This document shows, piece after piece, positions 35,445 through 45,300 of a DNA stretch of 64,000 nucleotides. Every line of letters starts with the position of its first letter. Positions within the stretch are counted from its first letter, which is position 1. Origin of the DNA: an uncultured Flavihumibacter sp. (GTDB taxonomy: Bacteria > Bacteroidota > Bacteroidia > Chitinophagales > Chitinophagaceae); the NCBI GenBank assembly GCA_902168105.1, contig CABHOY010000016.1, positions 1-64,000 on the forward strand, given 5' to 3'. The position numbers and the translations under genes were made by a program. Under the pieces are notes generated by a model. That model was not told the DNA's origin and made no database searches. It saw nothing but the letters and a program-made list of their open reading frames with translations.

Positions 35445-35475
35445 TTTGTTAATATCAGAAATCTCTTTACATTCG
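35445..35475 (+). promoter_or_regulatory. Promoter of the giant-protein operon
   Basis: TTTG at 35445-35448 and TACATTCG at 35468-35475 are exactly 19 bp apart, a near-perfect Bacteroidota promoter (one mismatch in TAnnTTTG). Transcription should begin near 35481, leaving a leader of about 115 nt before the ATG at 35596. I found no comparable element before the later genes of the run. Confidence 0.65.
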
Positions 35476-35511
35476 TTTTCGTTAAAAAGATCTCAATACA
35501 AAGAGCCCCAA

Positions 35512-35549
35512 ACGTTTGTAGTGACCCCGACGATGAGATTAACAAACGT
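35512..35549 (+). promoter_or_regulatory. Inverted repeat in the leader of the giant-protein operon
   Basis: ACGTTTGT (35512-35519) and ACAAACGT (35542-35549) are perfect inverted copies 22 bp apart, centred about 50 bp downstream of the predicted transcription start. The spacing suits a dimeric regulator, or a leader hairpin that could affect translation. Confidence 0.45.
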
Positions 35550-35595
35550 ACCCCCTCAAAGTATAAGGATCAGTATGTAGCATTATTCCATACAT

Positions 35596-38500
35596 ATGAG
35601 CAACACCGCAGGAACCCTGGAACAGCTGGCGCTGAAGCTGGCGGATATTTTACGTCCATTAGGTACGCATTTGCAACAGGCAAATGCAGCCGCGTTTTTC
35701 CGTGATCTCGGGATCGTTGTCCCTGGTAACACAATTGGGACAATCGCCAACGATCTCAAACAGGTCATTACCAAAGTAGACGCATTAATAGATAGATCAA
35801 CAGAACTTCTCGACGCCATAACGGCTGAAGATGCCGCTGCTATTATCAGCAAAGGAAAAGACATCATTCCGCTGATCACAGGATTAATCAATAGCCTCAC
35901 ATCTATCAAAACTGCTCTTGACAACCTTCAGATTCCCAATGTAAACGACCTGCCATTGAATGCAGTCAACCTGCTGCTGGTGCGTTACCTCGAACAAGTG
36001 CCTGGCCTCTTGGCCGCATTGGAGTTTACTAATGTGCTGACGCTAACAATACACAATCCCGGCTCTGAAAATGAGCAGCAACCTGAATATACAACCTACA
36101 ATTTCAATCTCAATAAACTTGCAGCCTGGTTAGGCAATGCCGGCAAAGAATTCAAGAACACCTACGGCTGGGGCGACGGAAACTTCGACGGCAAACTGCT
36201 ATTCTCACGCTTGTCGCAGATCCTGGCAAATATCAACATGCCGGCCTACTATGAAGAAGTAGCATCTTTAGGCAAGCTGGATATGGGCGTGCTGGAGGCA
36301 AGCGTAAAAACCGATGTACAGCCCCGTGGCATTTTGCTCAATACTTATATGGGCTTCAATACCGGCGCACAGCAAATAACGGATGGCGACTGGAAAGTAA
36401 ACACAAAAGTAGAAGCGTCATTGCCCGGTGAATTCGGATTGCTGATTCAGCCGAATGGCAATATTAATATCATACCGGCTTCTCCGAATGGCGCTATCCA
36501 GGGTGCTGTATCTGCGGATGTAACTGGTAAGAAAGTAAATGGTCAGCCTTTCCTGCTCATCGGCCAGACAAGTGGAAGCCGTTTCGAGATAGGAGAGGTC
36601 ACAATAGCATCAGGTGCACAGCTGAGTTGGAACCAGGCGCAGAAAAAGGCCAGCGGCAATTTCAGGCTAGAAGCCAATATCAAAAAGTGTAAGATCGTCA
36701 TAGATCTTGGCAGCGCCGACGGATTCCTGAAAGATATCCTGCCGGTTGAGAAGATCACTACCGAGTTTGATCTTAAAGCCGGTGTATCCAGCGAGACGGG
36801 CTTCTACATAGCAGGTAGCAGCGCCCTCGAAATTGACCTGCCCTGTCATTTTCAGATTGGGCCGGTGGCCTTCGAAGGACTAAGCATTGCCATCAGTCCG
36901 AAAGACGGAAAGATCCCCGTGGCAATTGGGGCCGATATAAAAGCGGCGCTTGGCCCGATTACAATAGCCGTGCAGGATATGGGCGCTACTGCGGCCTTTT
37001 CTTTCCCGCCTTCCAGAAACGGTAACCTCGGTCCCTTACAGCTGGATATCGGCTTTAAACCACCTAAAGGAGTAGGTCTGAGTATAGACGCCGGCATTGT
37101 AAAAGGCGGCGGTTTTCTGTTGCTGGATGCAGATAAAGGAGAATATGCCGGCGCACTTGAATTGAGTATCAAAGATACCTTGCAGGTAGCTGCTATCGGT
37201 ATCATCAATACTAAGATGCCCGATGGCAGTAAAGGCTTCTCCCTGCTTGTGATCATCAGCGCTACGTTTACGCCTGGTATTGCATTGGGCATGGGCTTCT
37301 TCCTCGGCGGACTGGGAGGTATGCTCGGCATTCACCGTACCATTCACGTGCAGGCCTTGCAGGATGGCGTACGTAACAACAGCATCGGTCATATATTGTT
37401 CCCCAAAGATGTGGTGGCCAATATGAATACGCTGCTGCCGCAGATCAAAGCAATATTCCCCGTGCAAAAGGATCAGTTCTTTATCGGACTGATGGCAAGG
37501 ATCACCTGGGGAGTGCCCACACTGGTAAGCCTCGATTTCGGCCTGGCAATAGAGTTTTCCAACCCCGTACGCCTGGTTATACTTGGCGTACTAAAAGTGG
37601 TACTGCCCACAGAAGATGCAGCTATTTTACGCCTTCAGGTAAACTTTATAGGCGTTATTGATTTTGACAAACAATACCTTGCCTTTGATGCAAGCCTCTA
37701 TAATTCACGGATCCTCACCTTCGCCCTGGGTGGCGATATGGCACTGCGTTTAAGCTGGGGCGCCAACAAAGCGTTCCTGATGTCTGTAGGTGGTTTCCAC
37801 CCGGCTTTCAGGCCGCCGCAGGAACTGCGTGTGCCCAACCTCAAACGGCTCACGCTGACCATCATGAGCGGTAATCCCAACCTGGTGCTGACCGCTTATT
37901 TCGCCGTCACCTCCAATACCGTGCAGTTTGGCGCGAAGATAGATTTCCGCTATAAGGTAAGTAAGTTCAGCGTAGTCGGTTATCTCCTGTTTGATGTACT
38001 GTTCCAGTTCTCACCGTTTAAATTTATAGCACGTATTGCCGCCGGATTGGCTGTAAAACTGGGCAGCAGTACAATACTCTCAATAGATCTTGACTTCACA
38101 CTTTCTGGTCCTACGCCATGGAATGCGCGCGGTACCGCCTCCTTCTCGATACTGTTCTTCAGTGTGAAGGTACGGCTGAATGTTACCTGGGGCGAATCAC
38201 AGAACGTAATAGAGCCAAGTATTCCAGTACTGCCACGTATCGTGGAGGCGCTCAACCTCGACGCTAACTGGAGCGCCGAACTGCCGCCTAACCGGGCTAA
38301 CCTGGTAACACCAGGTAAAATAACACCGGCTGCTGGTGAGATTATCCTGCTGCCATATGGATCGCTGAAAGTAAGTCAGACCATCCTGCCCCTGAAGATG
38401 GAAATTCAGCGCTTCGGCAATAACAAACCCCAGGACCTTAAAAACGCAGACATCACTGCCTTTACATTGGGCGGAGTAGCAATGCAGCTGGAAGAGGTGA

Positions 38501-38982
38501 AAGAGTCCTTTGTGCCTTCAGCATTCAAAAATCTGTCAGACAATGACAAGCTCAAATCTCCTTCATATACACATGAAAAAGGCGGCGTAAAGGGAGTGGA
38601 TACCAGCACCCGTCTGTCCATGAACTATGGCGTTAATCGCGAAGTACAGTACGAGGTGAAAGTGTCAGACCTTGATCGTTATGATGGAGATGACTTTGAA
38701 ATAGATATAGAAATGTTCAAGCTAATGGCCCTGGGAGGCGCTGTCAGCAAATCGCCGTTAAGCCGGGAAAATAAAGAGAAACAGTTCAAAGCTGTGAATG
38801 CAGCCGATCTGTTCGATGAAAAATTTGTTCTCGTAGATAATGCAACGCTTACACAGTATGCGCCGATAGACTTTGCAGGCGGTACCCGTGCCGCTGCCGA
38901 TGATGCGCTCAACGCCCTATTGCATGCTGATCCGGCTTTGAAAGGCAGGATAAGTGTTGCGCCATTGTATGACCTCGTATAA
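35596..38982 (+). CDS. DUF6603 domain giant protein, first gene of a six-gene operon
   Basis: 1128 residues with no signal peptide. Residues 1-120 are helical (LEQLALKLADILRPLGTHLQ). The remaining thousand residues are strongly beta-rich, alternating hydrophobic and polar residues. The central phrase GFFLGGLGGMLGIHRTI and the stretch VLRPTED-like VVLPTEDAAILRLQVNFIGV are characteristic of what I remember as DUF6603. Such a long amphipathic beta array could form an elongated groove or fibre; this is speculation. Seventeen base pairs separate it from the next gene, and the promoter at 35445-35475 lies upstream. The function of DUF6603 proteins is unknown to me. Confidence 0.75.
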   Translation: MSNTAGTLEQLALKLADILRPLGTHLQQANAAAFFRDLGIVVPGNTIGTIANDLKQVITKVDALIDRSTELLDAITAEDAAAIISKGKDIIPLITGLINSLTSIKTALDNLQIPNVNDLPLNAVNLLLVRYLEQVPGLLAALEFTNVLTLTIHNPGSENEQQPEYTTYNFNLNKLAAWLGNAGKEFKNTYGWGDGNFDGKLLFSRLSQILANINMPAYYEEVASLGKLDMGVLEASVKTDVQPRGILLNTYMGFNTGAQQITDGDWKVNTKVEASLPGEFGLLIQPNGNINIIPASPNGAIQGAVSADVTGKKVNGQPFLLIGQTSGSRFEIGEVTIASGAQLSWNQAQKKASGNFRLEANIKKCKIVIDLGSADGFLKDILPVEKITTEFDLKAGVSSETGFYIAGSSALEIDLPCHFQIGPVAFEGLSIAISPKDGKIPVAIGADIKAALGPITIAVQDMGATAAFSFPPSRNGNLGPLQLDIGFKPPKGVGLSIDAGIVKGGGFLLLDADKGEYAGALELSIKDTLQVAAIGIINTKMPDGSKGFSLLVIISATFTPGIALGMGFFLGGLGGMLGIHRTIHVQALQDGVRNNSIGHILFPKDVVANMNTLLPQIKAIFPVQKDQFFIGLMARITWGVPTLVSLDFGLAIEFSNPVRLVILGVLKVVLPTEDAAILRLQVNFIGVIDFDKQYLAFDASLYNSRILTFALGGDMALRLSWGANKAFLMSVGGFHPAFRPPQELRVPNLKRLTLTIMSGNPNLVLTAYFAVTSNTVQFGAKIDFRYKVSKFSVVGYLLFDVLFQFSPFKFIARIAAGLAVKLGSSTILSIDLDFTLSGPTPWNARGTASFSILFFSVKVRLNVTWGESQNVIEPSIPVLPRIVEALNLDANWSAELPPNRANLVTPGKITPAAGEIILLPYGSLKVSQTILPLKMEIQRFGNNKPQDLKNADITAFTLGGVAMQLEEVKESFVPSAFKNLSDNDKLKSPSYTHEKGGVKGVDTSTRLSMNYGVNREVQYEVKVSDLDRYDGDDFEIDIEMFKLMALGGAVSKSPLSRENKEKQFKAVNAADLFDEKFVLVDNATLTQYAPIDFAGGTRAAADDALNALLHADPALKGRISVAPLYDLV

Positions 38983-38999
38983 CCTCATAAAGCACTACT

Positions 39000-41900
39000 A
39001 TGACAGCAATATATGGTTTCATCCCCTGGGTAAGGCAAGGCATTGCTGCCCGTATAGCCGAACCGGATACCCTCGCGCTAAATGATGGTACGGCCATGGA
39101 AAGGGCTGGGATGGAAGCCCGGCTTACCCTTCAATACACCGGAAAGAATGATCAGTCGAAGCAACAGCAGGTGACAAAGAATATTCGTATCATGGGTCCC
39201 GGTGATGTGCAGGGTATCAGTACAAAAGCGATCGTACGTACCGAGCCTCGTAAGGGCGTCAGTAATTTTGAAGCGAACAATCTTGCTTATATAGAATTCT
39301 ACGAAGAGGATTTTCTCTGGCGTTATACGCCCGCAACGGCTGTCACACCGACACCGGCCAATACACGGCTTCGTCCCTGGCTGGCATTGATAGTGCTGAA
39401 GGAGGATGAATATCTGCTTAAATCATCCGCCGCTGGCGCATTGCCCTATATATCCGTAGAGGCAGGCAGTTTTGCGAATGCGTTTCACAATGAAAAAGAT
39501 GCCTGGGCCTTTGCACATGTGCACATGAACAACAAGCTGGATCACCTGAATGTGGTGGGCGAGTTGCAGAATGAAGTGAACAGTGAAGTAAATGCAAATC
39601 CGGATGTAGCGGTAAGCCGCCTGTTATGTCCCCGTAAACTGGCCCGTAATACTGCTTATACCGCTTTCCTGATACCCGCTTTTGAAACCGGCCGCCTGGC
39701 TGGCTTAAGGTTGCCTACCGACGCTATAAAGGCCCAGGCGCCATCCTGGAAGAAAGCGAATATGAACAATGCAGCACGCTTACGTTCATACGATTTTCCG
39801 GTATACTACCAATGGAACTTCCGTACGGCAGAATATGGCGACTTTGAAAGCCTGGTGTCTATGCTGAAACCTATCGTTACAGAGGCTGAAGCAGGCGAAA
39901 TGCCGATGGATATCCGCTATCCGGGCTTTAACCTTTCACCCGCAGGCGCAGGCTCCAAAACGATCAGCATGGATGCTGCCCTGCAGCCACCGGCCTATCA
40001 ACGCCCTGCCTGGCCTGCAAATAACGACGATAAGGATACGATCAATAAACTGCGTGATCTCCTGAACCTTTCTGCCGATCTGGTAGATGCTAACGCTGTC
40101 GTCTCAACCCAAAACCATCCTTTTTTTGATAATGCTACCATTGGCGACGATCCCTTACTGGTACCGCCTGTATACGGCGTGTGGCATGCCCAGGCAAAGA
40201 AGCTGGGTACGCCGGGTAACTATCCCTGGGTGGAAACGCTCAACCTCGATTTCCGTTTCCGGGCCGCTGCCGGATTAGGAGCAACCGTCATCCAGCAACA
40301 TCAGGAGGACTTCATGAACCGCGCCTGGCAGCAGGTGGAAAAGGTGAATGAAGCCAATCGTCGCATCCAGGAAGCCGCAATGGCCCGGATGATCAATCAT
40401 GCCATCTTTAAAAAACACTTGGTGAATGCCGGCAATGACAGGGCTGTGATGATGACAAACCCGGTACAGCACCTCATTAAATTTGCCGGTAATACCCAAA
40501 CCTTACAACAACACTTTATAGAAAGCCGTATACCGGTTGCTGTTAAATCAGCAGCTTTCCGGAGAATTACCCGCCCGGGTAATAAGACTGCCCTCAGTAG
40601 CATGAAGGCAAGCGGCTTGCAGAAGTCCTTCAAAAGCCTCGGCAACAGCACAGGACTGCTGGACATGAGCAATGTCGTAAAACTGTTCAACCGCAATGAG
40701 AATCTGAGCGGCGCACTCACCACGGCTAAAGTGAAAACTGCACCATTAGGCAGCTTGTCTACCACTGTTATAGGTGAACAGGTACAGGTTGCAATTGATA
40801 AATACGAGGCGGACATCGTCGCTAACGCGAAAGAGGTGTTCATAAAGATCATACAGGAAAAAGTAATGACGCCCAATGCAGCCTTATACAAGGGACCATT
40901 GCTGTCCGCCATTGACGGCAGGCCCGGCGTAAGCGTGAATGTCAAGGCAAAAGCAACAGAGCTGGCAAACGCGATCATTATTTTTCCGATCTCCAGGAAT
41001 GCAGACGGGCAGGCTATCATTACCATCCTGGATGGCCCTTTTGCTGCTTTCTTTAACGATGGCATCGCAGCCAAAAGCTATAATGATATTATCCTCAAGA
41101 ACCAGGCGCCGTTGGATGTTAATGCCATCAGGGCAATTAGTACCATCAACGAGGTCAAAGCCCTGCAGGAGGCATTTCAGAAATTTACCGGTATAGTAGG
41201 AGAGCTGCCACAGGCCAGTGCTCAGCCGGTATTTAATGCAGTCGACACAATTGCTACCGGAATTTTTGATAAGTTGAATCCTGTAACAGCCGTGACTAAA
41301 CGGCTGGCATCAACCATCAGGGTGTGGAAGAATAACGCCTATGTGCCGCTACAGCAACTGAAACCTGTTATGGCCTATCCGGAATTCCACGAGGCCGTAT
41401 ATACCTACCTGCTGTCCCTTTCGAAGAATTATATCTTACCCAATATTGCAAAACTTCCCAACAACTGCCTGACACTCCTGGAGACTAACCAATCCTTCAT
41501 AGAAGCCTTTATGGCGGGCATGAACCATGAAATGGCGAGAGAGCTGCTGTGGCGCGAATATCCTACAGATCAGCGGGGCTCTTACTTCCGGCAGTTCTGG
41601 AGTATTACAGATCAGCTATTGCCCGACAGTGATCCGGAAAAACAGCTGGATATTAAACGCATGCCTGAGTGGAAGACGGCAATGGGCACTCACAGCCCAC
41701 GCCTGAATAGTAGTACGCTGGTGCTGGTAGTTAGGGGAGAGCTGCTGAAGAAATATGCCAATACCATGGTATATGCACAGCAGGCGGAATACAATGCAAC
41801 AGACGCTTCCCTGCCACGTAAGCTCAAAGGTGGTATCAACTCAACGCAAACGAAATTCCCACTGTTCAAGGCAGATATTGATCCTGATATCACCTTGTTC

Positions 41901-42293
41901 GGTTTCGACTTTACAGAAGAACAGGCGAGAGGCGACAGGATTGAAACGCCCGGCGGTAGCACCCAGGGTAAGAATCCCGGCTGGTTCTTTGTCTTTAAGG
42001 AAAGACCTGGTCAGGTGAAATTTGGACTGGATGACTATACAGATGCTTTAGGTAACACTGACGATATGCCTGTAGGAAATCCACAGACCTGGAATGACCT
42101 CAGTTGGGAGCACCTGGTCGATAACAAAGAACAATTGCAGTCTTATCATATCAGTTTCAATGAATCGGTAACGATACAACAACCCGCTGGTCAGCCGCTG
42201 TGGAATAGCAATTCGGCCGACCTGGCAGCTATCCTGTTCCAGAGTCCTGTGCTGTTTGCACGTCACGCCGCAGAGATGTTGCCTGAATCATAA
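39000..42293 (+). CDS. Giant conserved hypothetical protein of the DUF6603 operon
   Basis: 1097 residues, soluble, no signal peptide or membrane segment. Recognisable conserved-looking blocks are YIEFYEEDFLWRYTPA, RLRPWLALIVLKEDEYLL (about residue 124) and NHEMARELLWREYPTDQRGS (about residue 841), then YFRQFWS. These phrases read like a widely conserved bacterial family, but I cannot attach a name or activity. It starts 17 bp after the DUF6603 gene and ends 31 bp before the 2180-codon gene, so it is a member of the same transcript. Confidence 0.8.
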   Translation: MTAIYGFIPWVRQGIAARIAEPDTLALNDGTAMERAGMEARLTLQYTGKNDQSKQQQVTKNIRIMGPGDVQGISTKAIVRTEPRKGVSNFEANNLAYIEFYEEDFLWRYTPATAVTPTPANTRLRPWLALIVLKEDEYLLKSSAAGALPYISVEAGSFANAFHNEKDAWAFAHVHMNNKLDHLNVVGELQNEVNSEVNANPDVAVSRLLCPRKLARNTAYTAFLIPAFETGRLAGLRLPTDAIKAQAPSWKKANMNNAARLRSYDFPVYYQWNFRTAEYGDFESLVSMLKPIVTEAEAGEMPMDIRYPGFNLSPAGAGSKTISMDAALQPPAYQRPAWPANNDDKDTINKLRDLLNLSADLVDANAVVSTQNHPFFDNATIGDDPLLVPPVYGVWHAQAKKLGTPGNYPWVETLNLDFRFRAAAGLGATVIQQHQEDFMNRAWQQVEKVNEANRRIQEAAMARMINHAIFKKHLVNAGNDRAVMMTNPVQHLIKFAGNTQTLQQHFIESRIPVAVKSAAFRRITRPGNKTALSSMKASGLQKSFKSLGNSTGLLDMSNVVKLFNRNENLSGALTTAKVKTAPLGSLSTTVIGEQVQVAIDKYEADIVANAKEVFIKIIQEKVMTPNAALYKGPLLSAIDGRPGVSVNVKAKATELANAIIIFPISRNADGQAIITILDGPFAAFFNDGIAAKSYNDIILKNQAPLDVNAIRAISTINEVKALQEAFQKFTGIVGELPQASAQPVFNAVDTIATGIFDKLNPVTAVTKRLASTIRVWKNNAYVPLQQLKPVMAYPEFHEAVYTYLLSLSKNYILPNIAKLPNNCLTLLETNQSFIEAFMAGMNHEMARELLWREYPTDQRGSYFRQFWSITDQLLPDSDPEKQLDIKRMPEWKTAMGTHSPRLNSSTLVLVVRGELLKKYANTMVYAQQAEYNATDASLPRKLKGGINSTQTKFPLFKADIDPDITLFGFDFTEEQARGDRIETPGGSTQGKNPGWFFVFKERPGQVKFGLDDYTDALGNTDDMPVGNPQTWNDLSWEHLVDNKEQLQSYHISFNESVTIQQPAGQPLWNSNSADLAAILFQSPVLFARHAAEMLPES

Positions 42294-42324
42294 TCATAAC
42301 CCTGATCTTTTAATGTAGCGATAT

Positions 42325-45300
42325 ATGCCCAATACGATCTCAGCCCAATTCTATACAGATCCCCAGATAGCAGCTATACGAAGTAACCTGCAACAGAAAA
42401 CAGACGGTTACCCCTTCCTGTTGCTGCCAGTGCGCATAGAGACGAGGTTTAACCAGACGACCCGTGTGTTGGGTGTCTCGCAGCAGTTCTCCGTAGAACA
42501 GGCAATGCAGGCATTGGGCGACCTGCACGTGTCAGCCATCCATGCACATAAGAGTATTACAGGTCCTGGCATACGCACGGTACAAGGCAATGCGCAGAAA
42601 CTGTTACTTGCCTTTAAAGATCTGCCGCCGCTACTCTCTACACAAGAGAAAGGCTGGTTGAAACAGCTGGCTTTTGATTTCAGTCAGGATGCGCAGTTCC
42701 TGGTCAGCAAAGCACCTGCAGGCCTGCGGGCAGATGCAACGCTGCTGGATAACGTCCGCAAGCAGCTGTTACAGACCATTGATGATCGCAAAGTGCTACA
42801 AGCGCAGCAACTGCCGGAAGCAAGAGCTTTGGTCGACAACTTTACAAGCATACTGAAGGAACTGCAGCTGTTGAATGGTGGGCCGGGTAAAACACCTTAC
42901 TATAACTTCAAGAATAAGAAGTCGCTCTACGGACATGTAACCAGGACCATACAGCAGGCACGCAAGTTTGTAGAAGACCTGCCCGCAGGCATCAGGGGCA
43001 TTCCCTATATCAAAAAGAATCAGACCGATCGTATAGCAGCACTGAAAGAACAGGTAGCCACACAACTGGCCCGCCTTGAAGGCTCCCTGGCTACCATTCA
43101 CCCGGATGCAGCCTGGAAAAGCTTTGCCACCCGCACTGTCAAAGAACAGATACGGCCGTTAGCAGATGCCCTCGCCCGTTTTGAAAGAGAGATGCTGCCT
43201 TCTTTACGTGCTATTCCTCCAGCGCCGGAAAAACAGACCGGCGATCTCTATTTCCTGGGCATCAAAACACTGATAAAGATCCGCCGCCTGAACCAGGAAT
43301 CAAAAAGAGGTTATGAAACCCTGAAACGGTTCAAGAAATACATCACACCACAGATCAACGCACTCGCTGCCGGCATAAAACAAGAGATCAGTGAATCAAA
43401 ACCCGAGCAAGGTAAATTGATGAAAGACCTCTATGCAGCTATTGCTGGCGAGTTAAATACCGCGACCTCTAACGTGAAGCAGTACGCCGCCAAAAACACG
43501 TCTCAGGCTTATGGTAAGAAGCAGCTGCTGGAGTTTTTCTCGGCAGAGGCAATGCCCATAGTGGAAACGCTTGGCGGGAAAACAGGTAAGGAGGTGCCGG
43601 TAACTTTAAAAAGCATCGCTGTTTATCAGCTGATGGTTCGCATATTCCCCGATGATATTTTTGTGGATACGCACGAGCCGGAACTGACGGCGGAAGAACT
43701 GGCCGCCGGTAAGGCCTTCTGGAAATACTGGTGGATAGCTAGTAATGACAGTGACCAGGAAACAGCAGCATGGGATAACCTCTGTGCTGCACTGGGACTC
43801 AGCAGAGCGGCATGGGTGGTGCGTTGCCTGAACCCTGTCCTCGATCCGACTTCCGAAAATTTCAATGCCAAACAGAATAAGCCGTCTCTGAAAACCATCG
43901 ATGCGATCGCATTGCTGAACAGCGTTGCAGATAAGTTAGCTGAAGCGCCGCAGGACAAGACGGCGAAAGAACTGTTTGCATGGTTTGCGACTAACTCCAG
44001 TTTTCTAACGGGCATTAAAACATCATTGAACGGAGTAGTGCAGCACTTCACTGCTCAACAGGAACAGGACTACCTGGTGGAAAAAGTAAAGAGCGTCCTG
44101 CTACAGATCAAAGCATTATTTAGCTATATAGATATAAAGCGCAATGAACTGTCCCCGGCAGATAAAACTACTTATCAGATGCAATGGGCACAAGTCTACT
44201 TTATTGGGATGGACCTCTATGATGTGCAGGCTCATTGCAACGCTATAAAGGCACTCCCACTGAGAGAGTTCGCAGCAGCATTGCCCGATCCCTTCGTTTT
44301 TCCGGACGTACCTCTTAAAACAGCAGCATGGTCGAAGGCGCCTGTCGCAAAAGCGCTCCCGCAACGCTTTGTGGTAGTAACTATGCAGGGCGGCACTTGT
44401 CAGCATATTGCCGTTACTAAACCAGTATCTTATCCTTTACAGCTGGGCCTCGATCCTGCTAACTTCGACAACGGTAATCTTTACCAGATAGATAATAGTG
44501 GCAACCTGCAGGTAGAACCGGGACTGCAATGGATGACCGATTATGCGCAGGCCGTTGAAAAAGGCATGGCTATTACCATTGAAATATCAGGCGCCCAATA
44601 TGATACAGGGTTTGATAAAGTAATAGTGCTAGGCGTAAACGAGGGTACTGTCAACCAGTCCAGGGATGCATTTGAGGATCTTATCACCAGCCATATTTAT
44701 AGTGTGGATGGAATGGAGTTCCTTAAAACAGGTACGCCTACTAATAATACCCAGGATCGGAACTCCGGTTTCGAACCGGAAGGAGATGCCCGTCAGCGTT
44801 ATGAGATCGAAGTAAACGGAAAACCTATAAAAGGGGGCGACGCTGATAAATGGAAGATGGCTGACGGTGATTATTTTTCCGTGTTACTGGGCCTCGATAA
44901 TTATAAAGTAAAACATGTCAGTAACGTTGACAACCTGGAAGTGGCCAACGCCCTGGCTATGAACCGCAGTCTCTGGGGCGCTACACTCGGGCATTACATG
45001 GAAGAAATGTTTGACGGTGTTTTTACTTATGATAATATCCGCCGCACGGAAGAGTTCTTTACCAACTACGTAACGGGCCGGGGCATGTTGCCATCCTTCC
45101 GTATTGGTACGCAACCTTACGGGATATTAACCACCACCGCTTATTCAAAACTGAAACTCTATAATACGCCTTTGCCGGCAGTGTCACATAATGATATGCT
45201 TGCGGTAAAGCCATGGAGCGGGGGAGTAGTAGAATCGCAGCTGCAGCAGCGTTTTGAAATGCGCCTGCTGCAATTCCTGAATACATTGCAGTCAGAAGTT

